A stretch of 5,749 nucleotides of DNA from an uncultured Sphingomonas sp. (GTDB lineage Bacteria > Pseudomonadota > Alphaproteobacteria > Sphingomonadales > Sphingomonadaceae), in contig CAMLSA010000143.1 of assembly GCA_946482655.1 (NCBI GenBank), positions 1 to 5,749 on the forward strand, in the 5' to 3' direction. The position numbers and the translations under genes were made by a program. Of this stretch, positions 1-5,749 are shown piece after piece. How positions within the stretch are numbered: the stretch's first letter is position 1; the number at the start of each line of letters is the position of its first letter. The notes under the pieces were generated by a model. The model made no database searches and was not told the origin of the DNA. It worked only from the letters and a program-made list of their open reading frames with translations.

Positions 1-95
<95 letters not shown>

Positions 96-199
96 CCGGT
101 GGACCGACTTGCTTTCCCGCCCATGCGACCGCAGACGCGGCGGATCCTTGTCCAGGAGAATCAGACCTTGTCGTCCGATCCGGAAGCCTCGCTGATGTC
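96..199. other. Left flank of the insertion sequence, no gene identified
   Basis: About 100 bases of normal composition lie between the C-rich edge and the IS. If the IS made a simple insertion, this is the original sequence just downstream of the LLM oxidoreductase gene on the minus strand. Short open frames exist on both strands: one on plus runs from before an ATG at 123 into the IS and stops at 216-218, and two minus frames are open throughout. None shows a recognisable motif or a clear ribosome binding site, and the next gene, if any, is lost in the C-rich edge. No rho-independent terminator is visible. Confidence 0.4.
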
Positions 200-201
200 T
201 A

Positions 202-223
202 GAGCGCGCTGGGAATAGCTTGA
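202..223 (+). repeat. IS left terminal inverted repeat
   Basis: This end begins GAGCGCGCTGGG and pairs in inverted orientation with 1234-1255, 16 of 22 positions matching. The best blocks are the outermost GAGC, then CTG, GA, TAG and TTGA. Weaker similarity continues inward. It is preceded by the TA duplication at 200-201. Confidence 0.8.
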
Positions 224-279
224 ATCGAATAGGGATTCCCAAAGCGGCAGAGGTGTGATTCAAGCTTGGGGCTGGGTTT

Positions 280-284
280 GGAGG
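280..284 (+). promoter_or_regulatory. Ribosome binding site of the transposase
   Basis: GGAGG sits nine bases before the ATG at 294. It decides in favour of that start over the in-frame GTG at 255, which has no comparable site and would add 13 residues outside the family's usual N-terminus. Confidence 0.6.
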
Positions 285-293
285 CCAGCCCTT

Positions 294-1242
294 ATGCCAC
301 GAGCCTATTCCCAGGATTTGCGTGACCGGGTGATCGATGCGGTGGTGCGTGGGGGCGAGAGCCGCCGTTCGGCATCGCGTCGATTTGGGGTGAGCGAAGC
401 GTCGGCGATCAAGTGGGTCCAGCGTTATGAGCGGGCAGGCGACCGGCGCTGTGCGGGCACTGGTGGGCATCGGCCGTCGAAGGTGAAGCCGGAGCGCGAC
501 TGGCTGCTTGCAGCGATCGCGGCCGAACCCGACATCACGCTGGCAGCGCTTTCGGCACGGTTGCTGGCCGAGCGCGGTGTGCGGGCGGACACGGGCATGC
601 TGTCGCGCTTCTTTGTCGGCGAGGGCATCAGCTTCAAAAAAAAGCGTGCTGCCCTCCGAACAAGATCGGCGTGACGTCGCGCGTAGGCGAGCGAGCTGGA
701 AGCGCTGCCAGGGCCGGCTTGATCCCCGCCGGCTCGTGTTCATCGACGAGACCTGGGCCAAGACCAACATGGTGCGCACCCATGGCCGCTGCCGGCGGGG
801 CGAGCGGCTGCGCGCCAAGGTGCCGCATGGCCATTGGAAGACCCTCATCTTCCTCGCGGCGCTGCGCCATGATCGGATCGATGCGCCGGCCGTGATCGAC
901 GGCCCGATCAACGGGCAGAGCTTCCTTGCCTATGTCGAGCAGTTCCTGATCCCGACACTCAAGCCCGGCGATATCGTCATCCTCGACAATCTTGGCAGCC
1001 ATAAGGGTGAGGCGGTGCGCAAGGCCGTCCGCGCGGCAGGCGCGAGGCTGCTGTTCCTGCCGCCCTACAGCCCCGACCTCAATCCGATCGAGCAGGTCTT
1101 CGCGAAACTCAAAACCCTGCTGCGAAAAGCCGCCGAGCGCTCGGTCGAGACAACCTGGCGGCGCATCGGATCCCTCCTCGACGCCTTCTCACCACGCGAA
1201 TGCGCCAATTATCTCAGAAACTCCGGATATGCGTCAATCTAA
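294..1242 (+). CDS. IS630-family DDE transposase, split by a frame change
   Basis: Encodes the enzyme that cuts and joins the IS ends. Two frames together give a full-length protein. The upstream frame (294-674, 126 codons if unshifted) has the N-terminal helix-turn-helix region, with SQDLRDRVIDAVV at its start and RRFGVSEASAIKWVQRYE at about residues 29-46. The downstream frame, ending at 1242, has the catalytic domain. Joining them at the A run gives 315 residues. The DDE triad is then D151 (FIDETWAK), D231 (VILDNLGSHKG) and E266 (DLNPIEQVFAKLK), with 34 residues between the last two as is typical of IS630. The joined sequence across the break, SFKK then SVLPSEQDR, reads like an uninterrupted family member. 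The shift needed is +1 (or -2), equivalent to dropping one A of the A8 run. This may be programmed slippage, a real inactivating indel or a sequencing error; the sequence alone does not decide, so activity is uncertain. Confidence 0.85.
636..643 (+). other. A8 run at the transposase frame junction
   Basis: Eight consecutive A (after GCTTC, before GCGTG) lie exactly where the two transposase frames must join. In the upstream frame the codons are AAA AAA AAG and the frame then ends at 674. Removing one A gives TTC AAA AAA AGC and restores a single 315-codon frame. Such runs are known sites of ribosomal or transcriptional slippage in insertion sequences, and are equally prone to indel errors in sequencing. 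A standard -1 ribosomal shift would not reach the catalytic frame. Confidence 0.7.
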
Positions 1243-1255
1243 TCACAGAATGCTC
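1234..1255 (-). repeat. IS right terminal inverted repeat
   Basis: Read on minus, this end begins GAGCATTCTGTG and matches the left end at 16 of 22 positions. It is followed on plus by the second TA at 1256-1257. Its outermost base supplies the final G of the TAG stop codon of the neighbouring minus-strand gene. It lies just inside the IS, starting before the last bases of the transposase reading frame (stop at 1240-1242). Confidence 0.8.
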
Positions 1256-2127
1256 TAACGCGCCGCCGCCGCCACCGCGTTGAAATAGTCCATATGCTGT
1301 TCCGGTTCGTGGAAGCCCTGGCCCAGACTGACGATACTTGCGTAGGAGCCCCCGGCATCGCGCCACATCTTCAAGCCGTCGGCGGCGTCATCCACCGCCT
1401 GTGCCTCGAACCGCTCATTCACGATCAACGCATGGGCAAGAAAGTCGCTCGGGGTGCGCCCTTCACTCTTGAGCAGGTCCTGCATATCCCGCCACTGCTC
1501 GATGAGGCTCGGCATTGACTGGCCGCCGTATATGAACCCATCAGCCATCTTCGCGGCTCTCCGAAACGCGGGGGCGGAAGAGCCTCCACAAAAAATGGGG
1601 ATCCGCCGCTTGGGCTTAGGAGACAGCGCCGCGCGGTCGACGCGGTCGAACTGCCCCTGCCATTCGATCACGTCGCCGGTCCAAAACCGACGTAAAAGCT
1701 CGATCTGCTCGTCAAGCCGCTTGCCCCGCGTCGTGAAGGACTGTCCCAACGCGTCATATTCGACAGGATTCCAGCCGACACCGACTCCGAGGTTCAACCG
1801 GCCATTGGACAGCAGATCTACATCGGTTGCCTGACGAGCCACCAGTGCTGTCTGTCGCTGCGGAAGAATGAGGACCCCGGTAAAGAATTCAATCCGCTGG
1901 GTGATGGCCGACAGAAAACCGAACGCCACGAACGGATCATGAAACGTATCGTGCTCGTCATAGGGACCGGCCAACGGCGGATTCCGGCCCTCGTGGACAG
2001 CCCCCAGCACATGATCGTACATCAGGAAATGGTCGAAGCCTGACGCTTCGGCGGCACGACCCATCATGGCGAGGGCGCCCGGATCGCCGCGCATTTCAAT
2101 CTGCGGATAGACAATACCGATCTTCAA
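1255..2127 (-). CDS. LLM-class (luciferase-like) flavin/F420-dependent oxidoreductase
   Basis: A 290-residue protein of the bacterial luciferase-like TIM-barrel family, whose members use reduced FMN or coenzyme F420 to oxidise or reduce small organic substrates. The N-terminal strand KIGIVYPQ, DHFLMYDHV at residues 32-40, and the family hallmark ILPQR...ARQATDVDLLSNGRLNLGVGVGWNP at about 87-121 are all present. A later phosphate/flavin-side segment FCGGSSAPAFRRAAKMADGF lies at about 179-198. Length is normal for the stand-alone family. I chose a TTG start at 2127: GAAGGGA lies eight bases upstream, and the next residues are the family's usual first strand. The in-frame ATG at 2208 would overlap the upstream acyl-CoA dehydrogenase gene and add an unrelated Asp/Gly-rich tail. 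The gene is last in the operon, 52 bases after its neighbour. Its TAG stop uses the TA duplicated by the IS630 insertion, so the protein appears intact. Cofactor and substrate cannot be told from the sequence. Confidence 0.88.
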   Translation of the reverse strand: MKIGIVYPQIEMRGDPGALAMMGRAAEASGFDHFLMYDHVLGAVHEGRNPPLAGPYDEHDTFHDPFVAFGFLSAITQRIEFFTGVLILPQRQTALVARQATDVDLLSNGRLNLGVGVGWNPVEYDALGQSFTTRGKRLDEQIELLRRFWTGDVIEWQGQFDRVDRAALSPKPKRRIPIFCGGSSAPAFRRAAKMADGFIYGGQSMPSLIEQWRDMQDLLKSEGRTPSDFLAHALIVNERFEAQAVDDAADGLKMWRDAGGSYASIVSLGQGFHEPEQHMDYFNAVAAAAR

Positions 2128-2135
2128 GACCTTGT

Positions 2136-2142
2136 TCCCTTC
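2136..2142 (-). promoter_or_regulatory. Ribosome binding site of the LLM oxidoreductase
   Basis: GAAGGGA on minus, ending eight bases before the TTG at 2127. It supports the TTG start. The nearby ATG at 2146-2144 is in another frame and meets a stop within eight codons. Confidence 0.5.
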
Positions 2143-2179
2143 ATCTCCGCCTCGATGGTCGTCGTCGCCCCTGGCGGCA

Positions 2180-3349
2180 TCAGTAGGATCGCGGCATTCC
2201 CAAATCATGCTGCGCGACGAAGTTCAGCACCATTTCCTCCGACACGGGAGCGATCCTGAATAGGCGGGCATCGCGCCAGAGCCGTTCGACGTGGAACTCC
2301 TTTGAATACCCCATTCCGCCCATCGTCTGCATCGCCCGATCGGTCGCATGGCCGGCAGCGCGTCCGGCCATCCATTTCGCCTGATTGGCTTCGCTGCCGT
2401 ACGGCAGGCCCTTGTCATGCAAGGTAGCGGCCTTGAAATTCATCAGCTGAGCGCAGGTCGCTTCGATATGGGATTCCGCCAGGGGGAACTGAACCCCCTG
2501 ATAAGAGCCTATCGCGCGATTGCCGAACACCTTGCGGTCGTTGGCGTAAGACACGGCCAGCTTACGGGCGAGGTGCGCCGTTCCGATCAGCCCCGCTGCC
2601 GTCACGATGCGCTCTGTATTGAGCGTGTGCAGCAGCTCGTGAAAGCCGCCGTGCAGCGTCCCGACCAGCTCATCGGGCTTGATCTCGACATTGTCGAAGA
2701 ACACGGCGCTCGACGGGAGGGTCTGTGTTCCCACCTTCTCGATAGACGTATGCTGCACACCAGCACGGTCGGTATCGATCACGAACATGCTGACGCCGTC
2801 GGTCTTGCGAGATACCTCACCGGGCGGCTGCGTCCGGGCGACGACGAGCATTTTCTGGCTGACGGCAACTGACGTGATCCAGATTTTGCTTCCGTTCAGG
2901 CGCCAGCCCGCGCCGTCCTTTCTGGCAAAGGTTGAGATGTTCAGCGCATTACTTCCGGCGTCGGGCTCGGTGAGCGCCATGCAGAATTGCAGCGAACCAT
3001 CGGCCATTCCCAAGAGCATCTTCTTTTGATCGTCAGTACCGAATTTCGAAATGGTGACGCCGCCGAAGATGGGGTTCAGCATGAACAACTGGCTGAGCGA
3101 AGAGCCGCCACCCGCGGCGCACACGGCCTCCACGGCTATGGCGAGTTCCAGCATGCCCAAACCGGAGCCGCCCAGCTCTTCGGGTATCGCAACCGCGCAC
3201 AGCCCTGAATCACAGATTTCCTGCCAGATCTCGGACGGATAGGCTTTGGCGCAGTCCTTCTCCCGCCAATATTCCAATCCGAACCTCTCACCCACCCTTC
3301 GGGCGGTGTCGGCCAGCATCACCTGTTCCTCTGTGAGGGAGAAGTCCAT
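2180..3349 (-). CDS. Acyl-CoA dehydrogenase family protein
   Basis: A 389-residue FAD enzyme of the kind that oxidises acyl-CoA to trans-2-enoyl-CoA and passes electrons to ETF. Domain order is standard: an N-terminal helical domain opening with FSLTEEQVMLADTARR, the middle beta domain with ALTEPDAGSN at 125-134 and KIWITS at 155-160 around the flavin, and a C-terminal helical domain with DRKVFGNRAIGSYQGVQFPLA at 271-291 and MGGMGYSKEFHVERLWRDAR at 343-362. The classical catalytic Glu of the EGT motif is absent, and the aligned position is P368 in RIAPVSEE. A Glu is present at E246 (LNTER), the place used by isovaleryl-CoA and long-chain dehydrogenases, so E246 is the likely base. The ATG at 3349 is chosen because AAAGG lies six bases upstream and the family's N-terminus begins there; an ATG 48 bases further up overlaps the E2 gene. 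Its start is 10 bases after the E2 stop, so coupled translation is likely. The substrate is probably a short, branched or cyclic acyl-CoA, by analogy only. Confidence 0.92.
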   Translation of the reverse strand: MDFSLTEEQVMLADTARRVGERFGLEYWREKDCAKAYPSEIWQEICDSGLCAVAIPEELGGSGLGMLELAIAVEAVCAAGGGSSLSQLFMLNPIFGGVTISKFGTDDQKKMLLGMADGSLQFCMALTEPDAGSNALNISTFARKDGAGWRLNGSKIWITSVAVSQKMLVVARTQPPGEVSRKTDGVSMFVIDTDRAGVQHTSIEKVGTQTLPSSAVFFDNVEIKPDELVGTLHGGFHELLHTLNTERIVTAAGLIGTAHLARKLAVSYANDRKVFGNRAIGSYQGVQFPLAESHIEATCAQLMNFKAATLHDKGLPYGSEANQAKWMAGRAAGHATDRAMQTMGGMGYSKEFHVERLWRDARLFRIAPVSEEMVLNFVAQHDLGMPRSY

Positions 3350-3355
3350 TAATCG

Positions 3356-3360
3356 CCTTT
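3356..3360 (-). promoter_or_regulatory. Ribosome binding site of the acyl-CoA dehydrogenase
   Basis: AAAGG on minus, six bases before the ATG at 3349. Its first A is the last base of the E2 stop codon TGA (3362-3360), so a ribosome terminating on E2 sits on the next start. Confidence 0.55.
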
Positions 3361-4583
3361 CAAACCAGGAGTTGCAGAGGATTTTCGAGGAGGCCAACGA
3401 CCGCGCTGAGAAAGCGGGCGGCCTTCACGCCATCGTGCACGCGATGATCGGCCGACATGACGAGCGATATGATCGAACGCAGCATCGGATCGCCATTTTG
3501 GTCAGGCCGAAATTCCTTTCGGGTACGGCCGACGCCGATGATGGCGGACTGACCGGGATTGATGATCGGTATCAACCAGGAGGCGCCGAACATTCCCACG
3601 TTGGAAACCGTAACTGCGCCGCCGGCGAGCTCATCCGCCCTGAGCCTGCCCTCGCGAGCGCGAGCAGCCAGTTCATCGGCGGTCACGGCCAGGTCGCTGA
3701 GGCGCATCGCGCCTACATCGCGCAGGACAGGGGCGAACAGCCCATGTTCGGTATCTATTGCGAAGCCTACATCCGAGCCTGGCAGGCTCACGATATCGCC
3801 CTCCTCCCAGATGCAATTGATCTCGACCTGGTCGCGCAAATTCTGGCCGACAGCCAGCAGCAGCAGATGATTGACGCTGATCCGCGTAGAAAGCCGCTCG
3901 TTCAGGTTCGCGCGCAGATCGAGCAGCGCCGTCACGTCAGCGTCGGCCATCACGTAGAAATGGGGGATCAGTTGCTTGGACTCGCCAAGCCGCCGGGCGA
4001 CCGTTCGCTCGAACGACGATGCCTGACGACGGTCGCCGGCTATGGATTGTACGGGCGCGGGCGGATCGGGTCGATGAATTGCTGCCGGCATGGCCGAGGC
4101 GATCACCGCCTCCACGTCGCGGGCCTTGATCCGGCCCCGCGGACCCGATCCGGTGATCTTCTCGAGCGATATCTTCTCCGCTCTGGCAATTCTGCGGGCC
4201 AACGGGGTGGCGATCATCCGCGCGTGCCCCGGGGCGTCCGACGAGGCTGCGGTCTCGGCACTTGCCGGTCCGGCATCGAGCGGCGCTAGGACCGACTCTT
4301 CACCGCCTTGATCGATCCCTTCGCCGCCCGGAACTCCTTGAGCCGGGCCCGACCAGCGCGCGACGATCGCGCCGACCGTCACCGTGTCGCCGGCCTCGAC
4401 CAGCAATTTTTCGATCCGTCCCTCGGCTCGCGCCTCGACGTCTGTCGCGATCTTGTCGGTTTCGACGACGAACAGCAGGTCGCCGGTCTTCACATGATCG
4501 CCGGGCTGTACGCGCCATTCGGCCAGCATGCCCTCAGTCATCGTCAAGCCCAATTTGGGCATGAGGATCGGATTGCTGTCCAC
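3360..4583 (-). CDS. 2-oxoacid dehydrogenase complex E2, dihydrolipoamide acyltransferase
   Basis: A 407-residue E2 core subunit that carries the acyl group from E1 on a swinging lipoyl arm and transfers it to CoA. Domains in order: one N-terminal lipoyl domain (about 3-78) with the lipoylated lysine K44 in ETDKIATDVEA; an Ala/Pro/Gly-rich linker; a peripheral subunit-binding domain (about 122-158) in ATPLARRIARAEKISL...GSGPRGRIKARDVE; a second linker; and the catalytic domain (about 190-407) ending in SADHRVHDG, where H380 and D384 are the acyltransferase residues. One lipoyl domain and this length fit acetoin-, branched-chain- or pyruvate-type E2 proteins; I cannot tell which. The GTG at 4583 is chosen because it is one base past the stop of the upstream hydratase gene and gives the usual short lead into PILMPKLGLTMTEG. 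An ATG at 4640 lies inside that gene and would add 19 atypical residues. No strong Shine-Dalgarno is seen, which points to translational coupling. Confidence 0.93.
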   Translation of the reverse strand: MDSNPILMPKLGLTMTEGMLAEWRVQPGDHVKTGDLLFVVETDKIATDVEARAEGRIEKLLVEAGDTVTVGAIVARWSGPAQGVPGGEGIDQGGEESVLAPLDAGPASAETAASSDAPGHARMIATPLARRIARAEKISLEKITGSGPRGRIKARDVEAVIASAMPAAIHRPDPPAPVQSIAGDRRQASSFERTVARRLGESKQLIPHFYVMADADVTALLDLRANLNERLSTRISVNHLLLLAVGQNLRDQVEINCIWEEGDIVSLPGSDVGFAIDTEHGLFAPVLRDVGAMRLSDLAVTADELAARAREGRLRADELAGGAVTVSNVGMFGASWLIPIINPGQSAIIGVGRTRKEFRPDQNGDPMLRSIISLVMSADHRVHDGVKAARFLSAVVGLLENPLQLLV

Positions 4584-4584
4584 T

Positions 4585-5367
4585 CTAGCGGCCCCGGAAT
4601 TCCGCTTGGCGCTTCTCGAGGAATGCGCTGCAGCCCTCATGAGCGTCGGCGCTGTCGAGGACCAGCCCGATCATCGCCTGCTCATGGCGAAGCGCGGCGG
4701 CCAACGGCATCTGCCCGCCATCGTCGAGGGTGCGTTTGAGCAGCTTGATGGTAAGCGGGGACTTGCTCGCGATCTTTTCGGCCATCTCCAAAGCCGACTC
4801 GAGCAGCGACGCGTCGGGCACCACCTTGTTGACCAGTCCGAGGGCAACGGCCTCGTCGGCCGAGATGCGATCGCCGGTGAACATGAGCTCCTTGGCCCTG
4901 CAGGGTGAAAGCTGGCGGATCAGGCGCTGGGTACCTCCCGCGCCGGGAAACAGGCCGAGGTTGATCTCGGGCAAGCCGAGCTTGGCGCTCTGGGCGACGA
5001 TGCGGATATCGAGGCACAGGAGCAGTTCGGTCCCCCCGCCAAGCGCCCAGCCGTTGATCGCGCCGACCGTAGGCTTGTCCAGCGTCTCAATCTTGCGGAA
5101 AACCGAGTGAATGCGCTCGGCGAACTCGAGATAATGCGGGAGGCCCGCGCGCGAATTCAGGTCGGCTATGTCCCCTCCGGCCACGAATGCCTTCCCGGCC
5201 CCGGTGATGACGATGACGCGGACCGAGGAATCCCGCATCGCGCGGTCCGCCGCTGCCTCGAGCGCACCGAGAGTTTCGATGTCGAGCGCATTGAGCGTGT
5301 TGGGCCGATTGATCGTCAGCAGCGCCACGGCGCCGCGGGTTTCGTAGCGGATGGGTTCTTCTGTCAC
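4585..5367 (-). CDS. Enoyl-CoA hydratase/isomerase family protein
   Basis: A 260-residue crotonase-fold enzyme, full length for the family. It most likely adds water to a 2-enoyl-CoA. Seen in the sequence: the N-terminal strand VALLTINRPNTLNALD, the first oxyanion-hole segment GKAFVAGGDIADL at 58-70, the second at GWALGGGTELLLCLD with E114, and LPEINLGLFPGAGGTQRL with E134. E114 and E134 correspond to the two catalytic glutamates of true hydratases, so hydration is more likely than a derived activity. Other crotonase-fold reactions remain possible. The start is GTG at 5367 with AGGAG six bases before it. It lies nine bases after the E1 beta stop and ends one base before the E2 start, so it is embedded between two subunits of the same dehydrogenase complex. 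That placement is unusual and suggests that its substrate derives from the acyl-CoA the complex makes. Confidence 0.93.
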   Translation of the reverse strand: MTEEPIRYETRGAVALLTINRPNTLNALDIETLGALEAAADRAMRDSSVRVIVITGAGKAFVAGGDIADLNSRAGLPHYLEFAERIHSVFRKIETLDKPTVGAINGWALGGGTELLLCLDIRIVAQSAKLGLPEINLGLFPGAGGTQRLIRQLSPCRAKELMFTGDRISADEAVALGLVNKVVPDASLLESALEMAEKIASKSPLTIKLLKRTLDDGGQMPLAAALRHEQAMIGLVLDSADAHEGCSAFLEKRQAEFRGR

Positions 5368-5373
5368 GGCGAT

Positions 5374-5378
5374 CTCCT
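5374..5378 (-). promoter_or_regulatory. Ribosome binding site of the enoyl-CoA hydratase
   Basis: AGGAG on minus, six bases before the GTG at 5367. It overlaps the last two bases of the TAG stop of the E1 beta gene (5379-5377), supporting coupled translation and the GTG start. Confidence 0.6.
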
Positions 5379-5749
5379 ATTCAGCCGCTCGCAGCACTGC
5401 GGCTGCCAATTTCTCGGCATTGGGTCGATAGGCTTCCTCGAGCCCGGTCGCGAAAGGGACCGGCATGAAGGGCGCCGCAACCCGAACGATCGGACCATCG
5501 AGTTCGTCGAAGCCGATGTCGGCCATTCGTGCCGCGATCTCGGCACCCGGGCCGAACGCCTCGACCGCCTCGTGGGTGATCACCAGCCGGTGCGTCCGCG
5601 ACAGCGATTCAAGCACCGCCTGCTCGTCCCACGGCTGCAGCGAGAGCAGGTCGATCACTTCGGCCTCTACCCCCTGCCCGGCGAGCTTGTCCGCGGCTTC
5701 GAGCGACCAGCCGACAGCCGCGCCGTAGGCGACGATCGTCGCATCCTTC
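5377..5749 (-). CDS. 2-oxoacid dehydrogenase E1 component, beta subunit (C-terminal part)
   Basis: The last 123 residues of a gene that runs off the right edge; the first complete codon in the window is at 5748. It matches the C-terminal transketolase-like domain of the thiamine-diphosphate E1 beta subunits: ATIVAYGAAVGWSLEAADKLA, then VEAEVIDLLSLQPWDEQAVLESLSRTHRLVITHEAVEAFGPGAEIAA, and the closing RVAAPFMPVPFATGLEEAYRPNAEKL. In this family the domain helps form the alpha2beta2 E1 and contacts E2. Whole E1 beta proteins are about 320-350 residues, so roughly two thirds is missing, including the ThDP-binding part. An ATG at 5658 is internal and not a start. Together with the E2 further down the operon it defines a pyruvate/acetoin/branched-chain type complex; the 2-oxoacid or acetoin substrate is not determinable here. 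E1 alpha is expected just upstream, beyond the edge. Confidence 0.9.
   Translation of the reverse strand, partial: KDATIVAYGAAVGWSLEAADKLAGQGVEAEVIDLLSLQPWDEQAVLESLSRTHRLVITHEAVEAFGPGAEIAARMADIGFDELDGPIVRVAAPFMPVPFATGLEEAYRPNAEKLAAAVLRAAE

Larger units (their letters stand above)
202..1255 (+). mobile_element. Complete IS630-family insertion sequence (about 1.05 kb)
   Basis: The element spans from the GAGC that follows the TA at 200-201 to the GCTC that precedes the TA at 1256-1257. IS630/Tc1-mariner elements duplicate a TA dinucleotide on insertion, which is what is seen here. The outer 22 bases of the two ends match at 16 positions as an inverted repeat. The element holds one transposase gene reading rightwards and split in two frames. 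The length fits the family. It is inserted exactly at the stop codon of the minus-strand LLM oxidoreductase gene, so its transposase is transcribed convergently toward that operon. Boundaries are derived from the repeat and the TA duplication; no second copy is available for comparison. Confidence 0.88.

Noticed and set aside
508..1242. ATG at 508 as an independent start for the catalytic half of the transposase
   Set aside because: The residues before the A run in that frame resemble no transposase, while those after it do. Family similarity switches frame at 636-643, so the catalytic half depends on the frame change rather than on its own start.
2128..2179. Possible hairpin between the acyl-CoA dehydrogenase and LLM genes (CCGCC pairing with GGCGG)
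   Set aside because: A five-pair stem with a loop of about 20 bases and no U tract is expected by chance in this composition; not a terminator.
3246..4289. Plus-strand open frame of 347 codons
   Set aside because: It is antisense to a clear E2 gene with all domains intact and has no recognisable motif; typical of high-GC DNA.
5377..5658. ATG at 5658 as the start of a small 93-residue protein
   Set aside because: The frame stays open upstream to the window edge and the upstream residues match the E1 beta domain, so this is an internal methionine.

Overview
The window reads as high-GC proteobacterial DNA, most likely from an alphaproteobacterium of the sphingomonad kind. This is inferred from the GC-rich coding style, the short-spaced catabolic operon and the type of IS630 element; no rRNA or other marker gene is present. 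Every recognisable metabolic gene lies on the minus strand, and the only plus-strand gene is a transposase.

Layout from left to right: (1) Positions 1-95 are low-complexity sequence dominated by C runs, including an uninterrupted run of 29 C at 65-93, and look like a poor-quality contig end. Positions 96-199 are normal-looking flank with no gene I can identify. (2) Positions 202-1255 hold one complete IS630-type insertion sequence with imperfect terminal inverted repeats and a TA duplication. Its transposase is split across two frames at an A8 run. (3) Positions 1255-5749 are the 3' part of a tightly packed minus-strand operon. In transcription order it encodes the C-terminal part of a 2-oxoacid dehydrogenase E1 beta subunit (runs off the right edge), an enoyl-CoA hydratase/isomerase, a lipoyl-bearing E2 acyltransferase, an acyl-CoA dehydrogenase, and a luciferase-like (LLM) flavin/F420-type oxidoreductase.

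The genes are 1 to 52 bp apart and several start with GTG or TTG, so they are probably co-transcribed and partly translationally coupled. A plausible joint role (inference) is oxidative decarboxylation of a 2-oxoacid to an acyl-CoA by E1/E2, followed by alpha,beta-dehydrogenation and hydration as in beta-oxidation, with the LLM enzyme doing a separate oxidation or reduction on the same substrate class. The E3 component and E1 alpha are not in the window, and the substrate cannot be read from the sequence.

The most striking detail is that the IS landed on the TA of the LLM gene's TAG stop codon. Because the first base of the IS end is the right one, it rebuilt the same stop codon and left the protein unchanged. 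The window otherwise looks like an ordinary catabolic operon; I see no defence system, CRISPR array or RNA gene.
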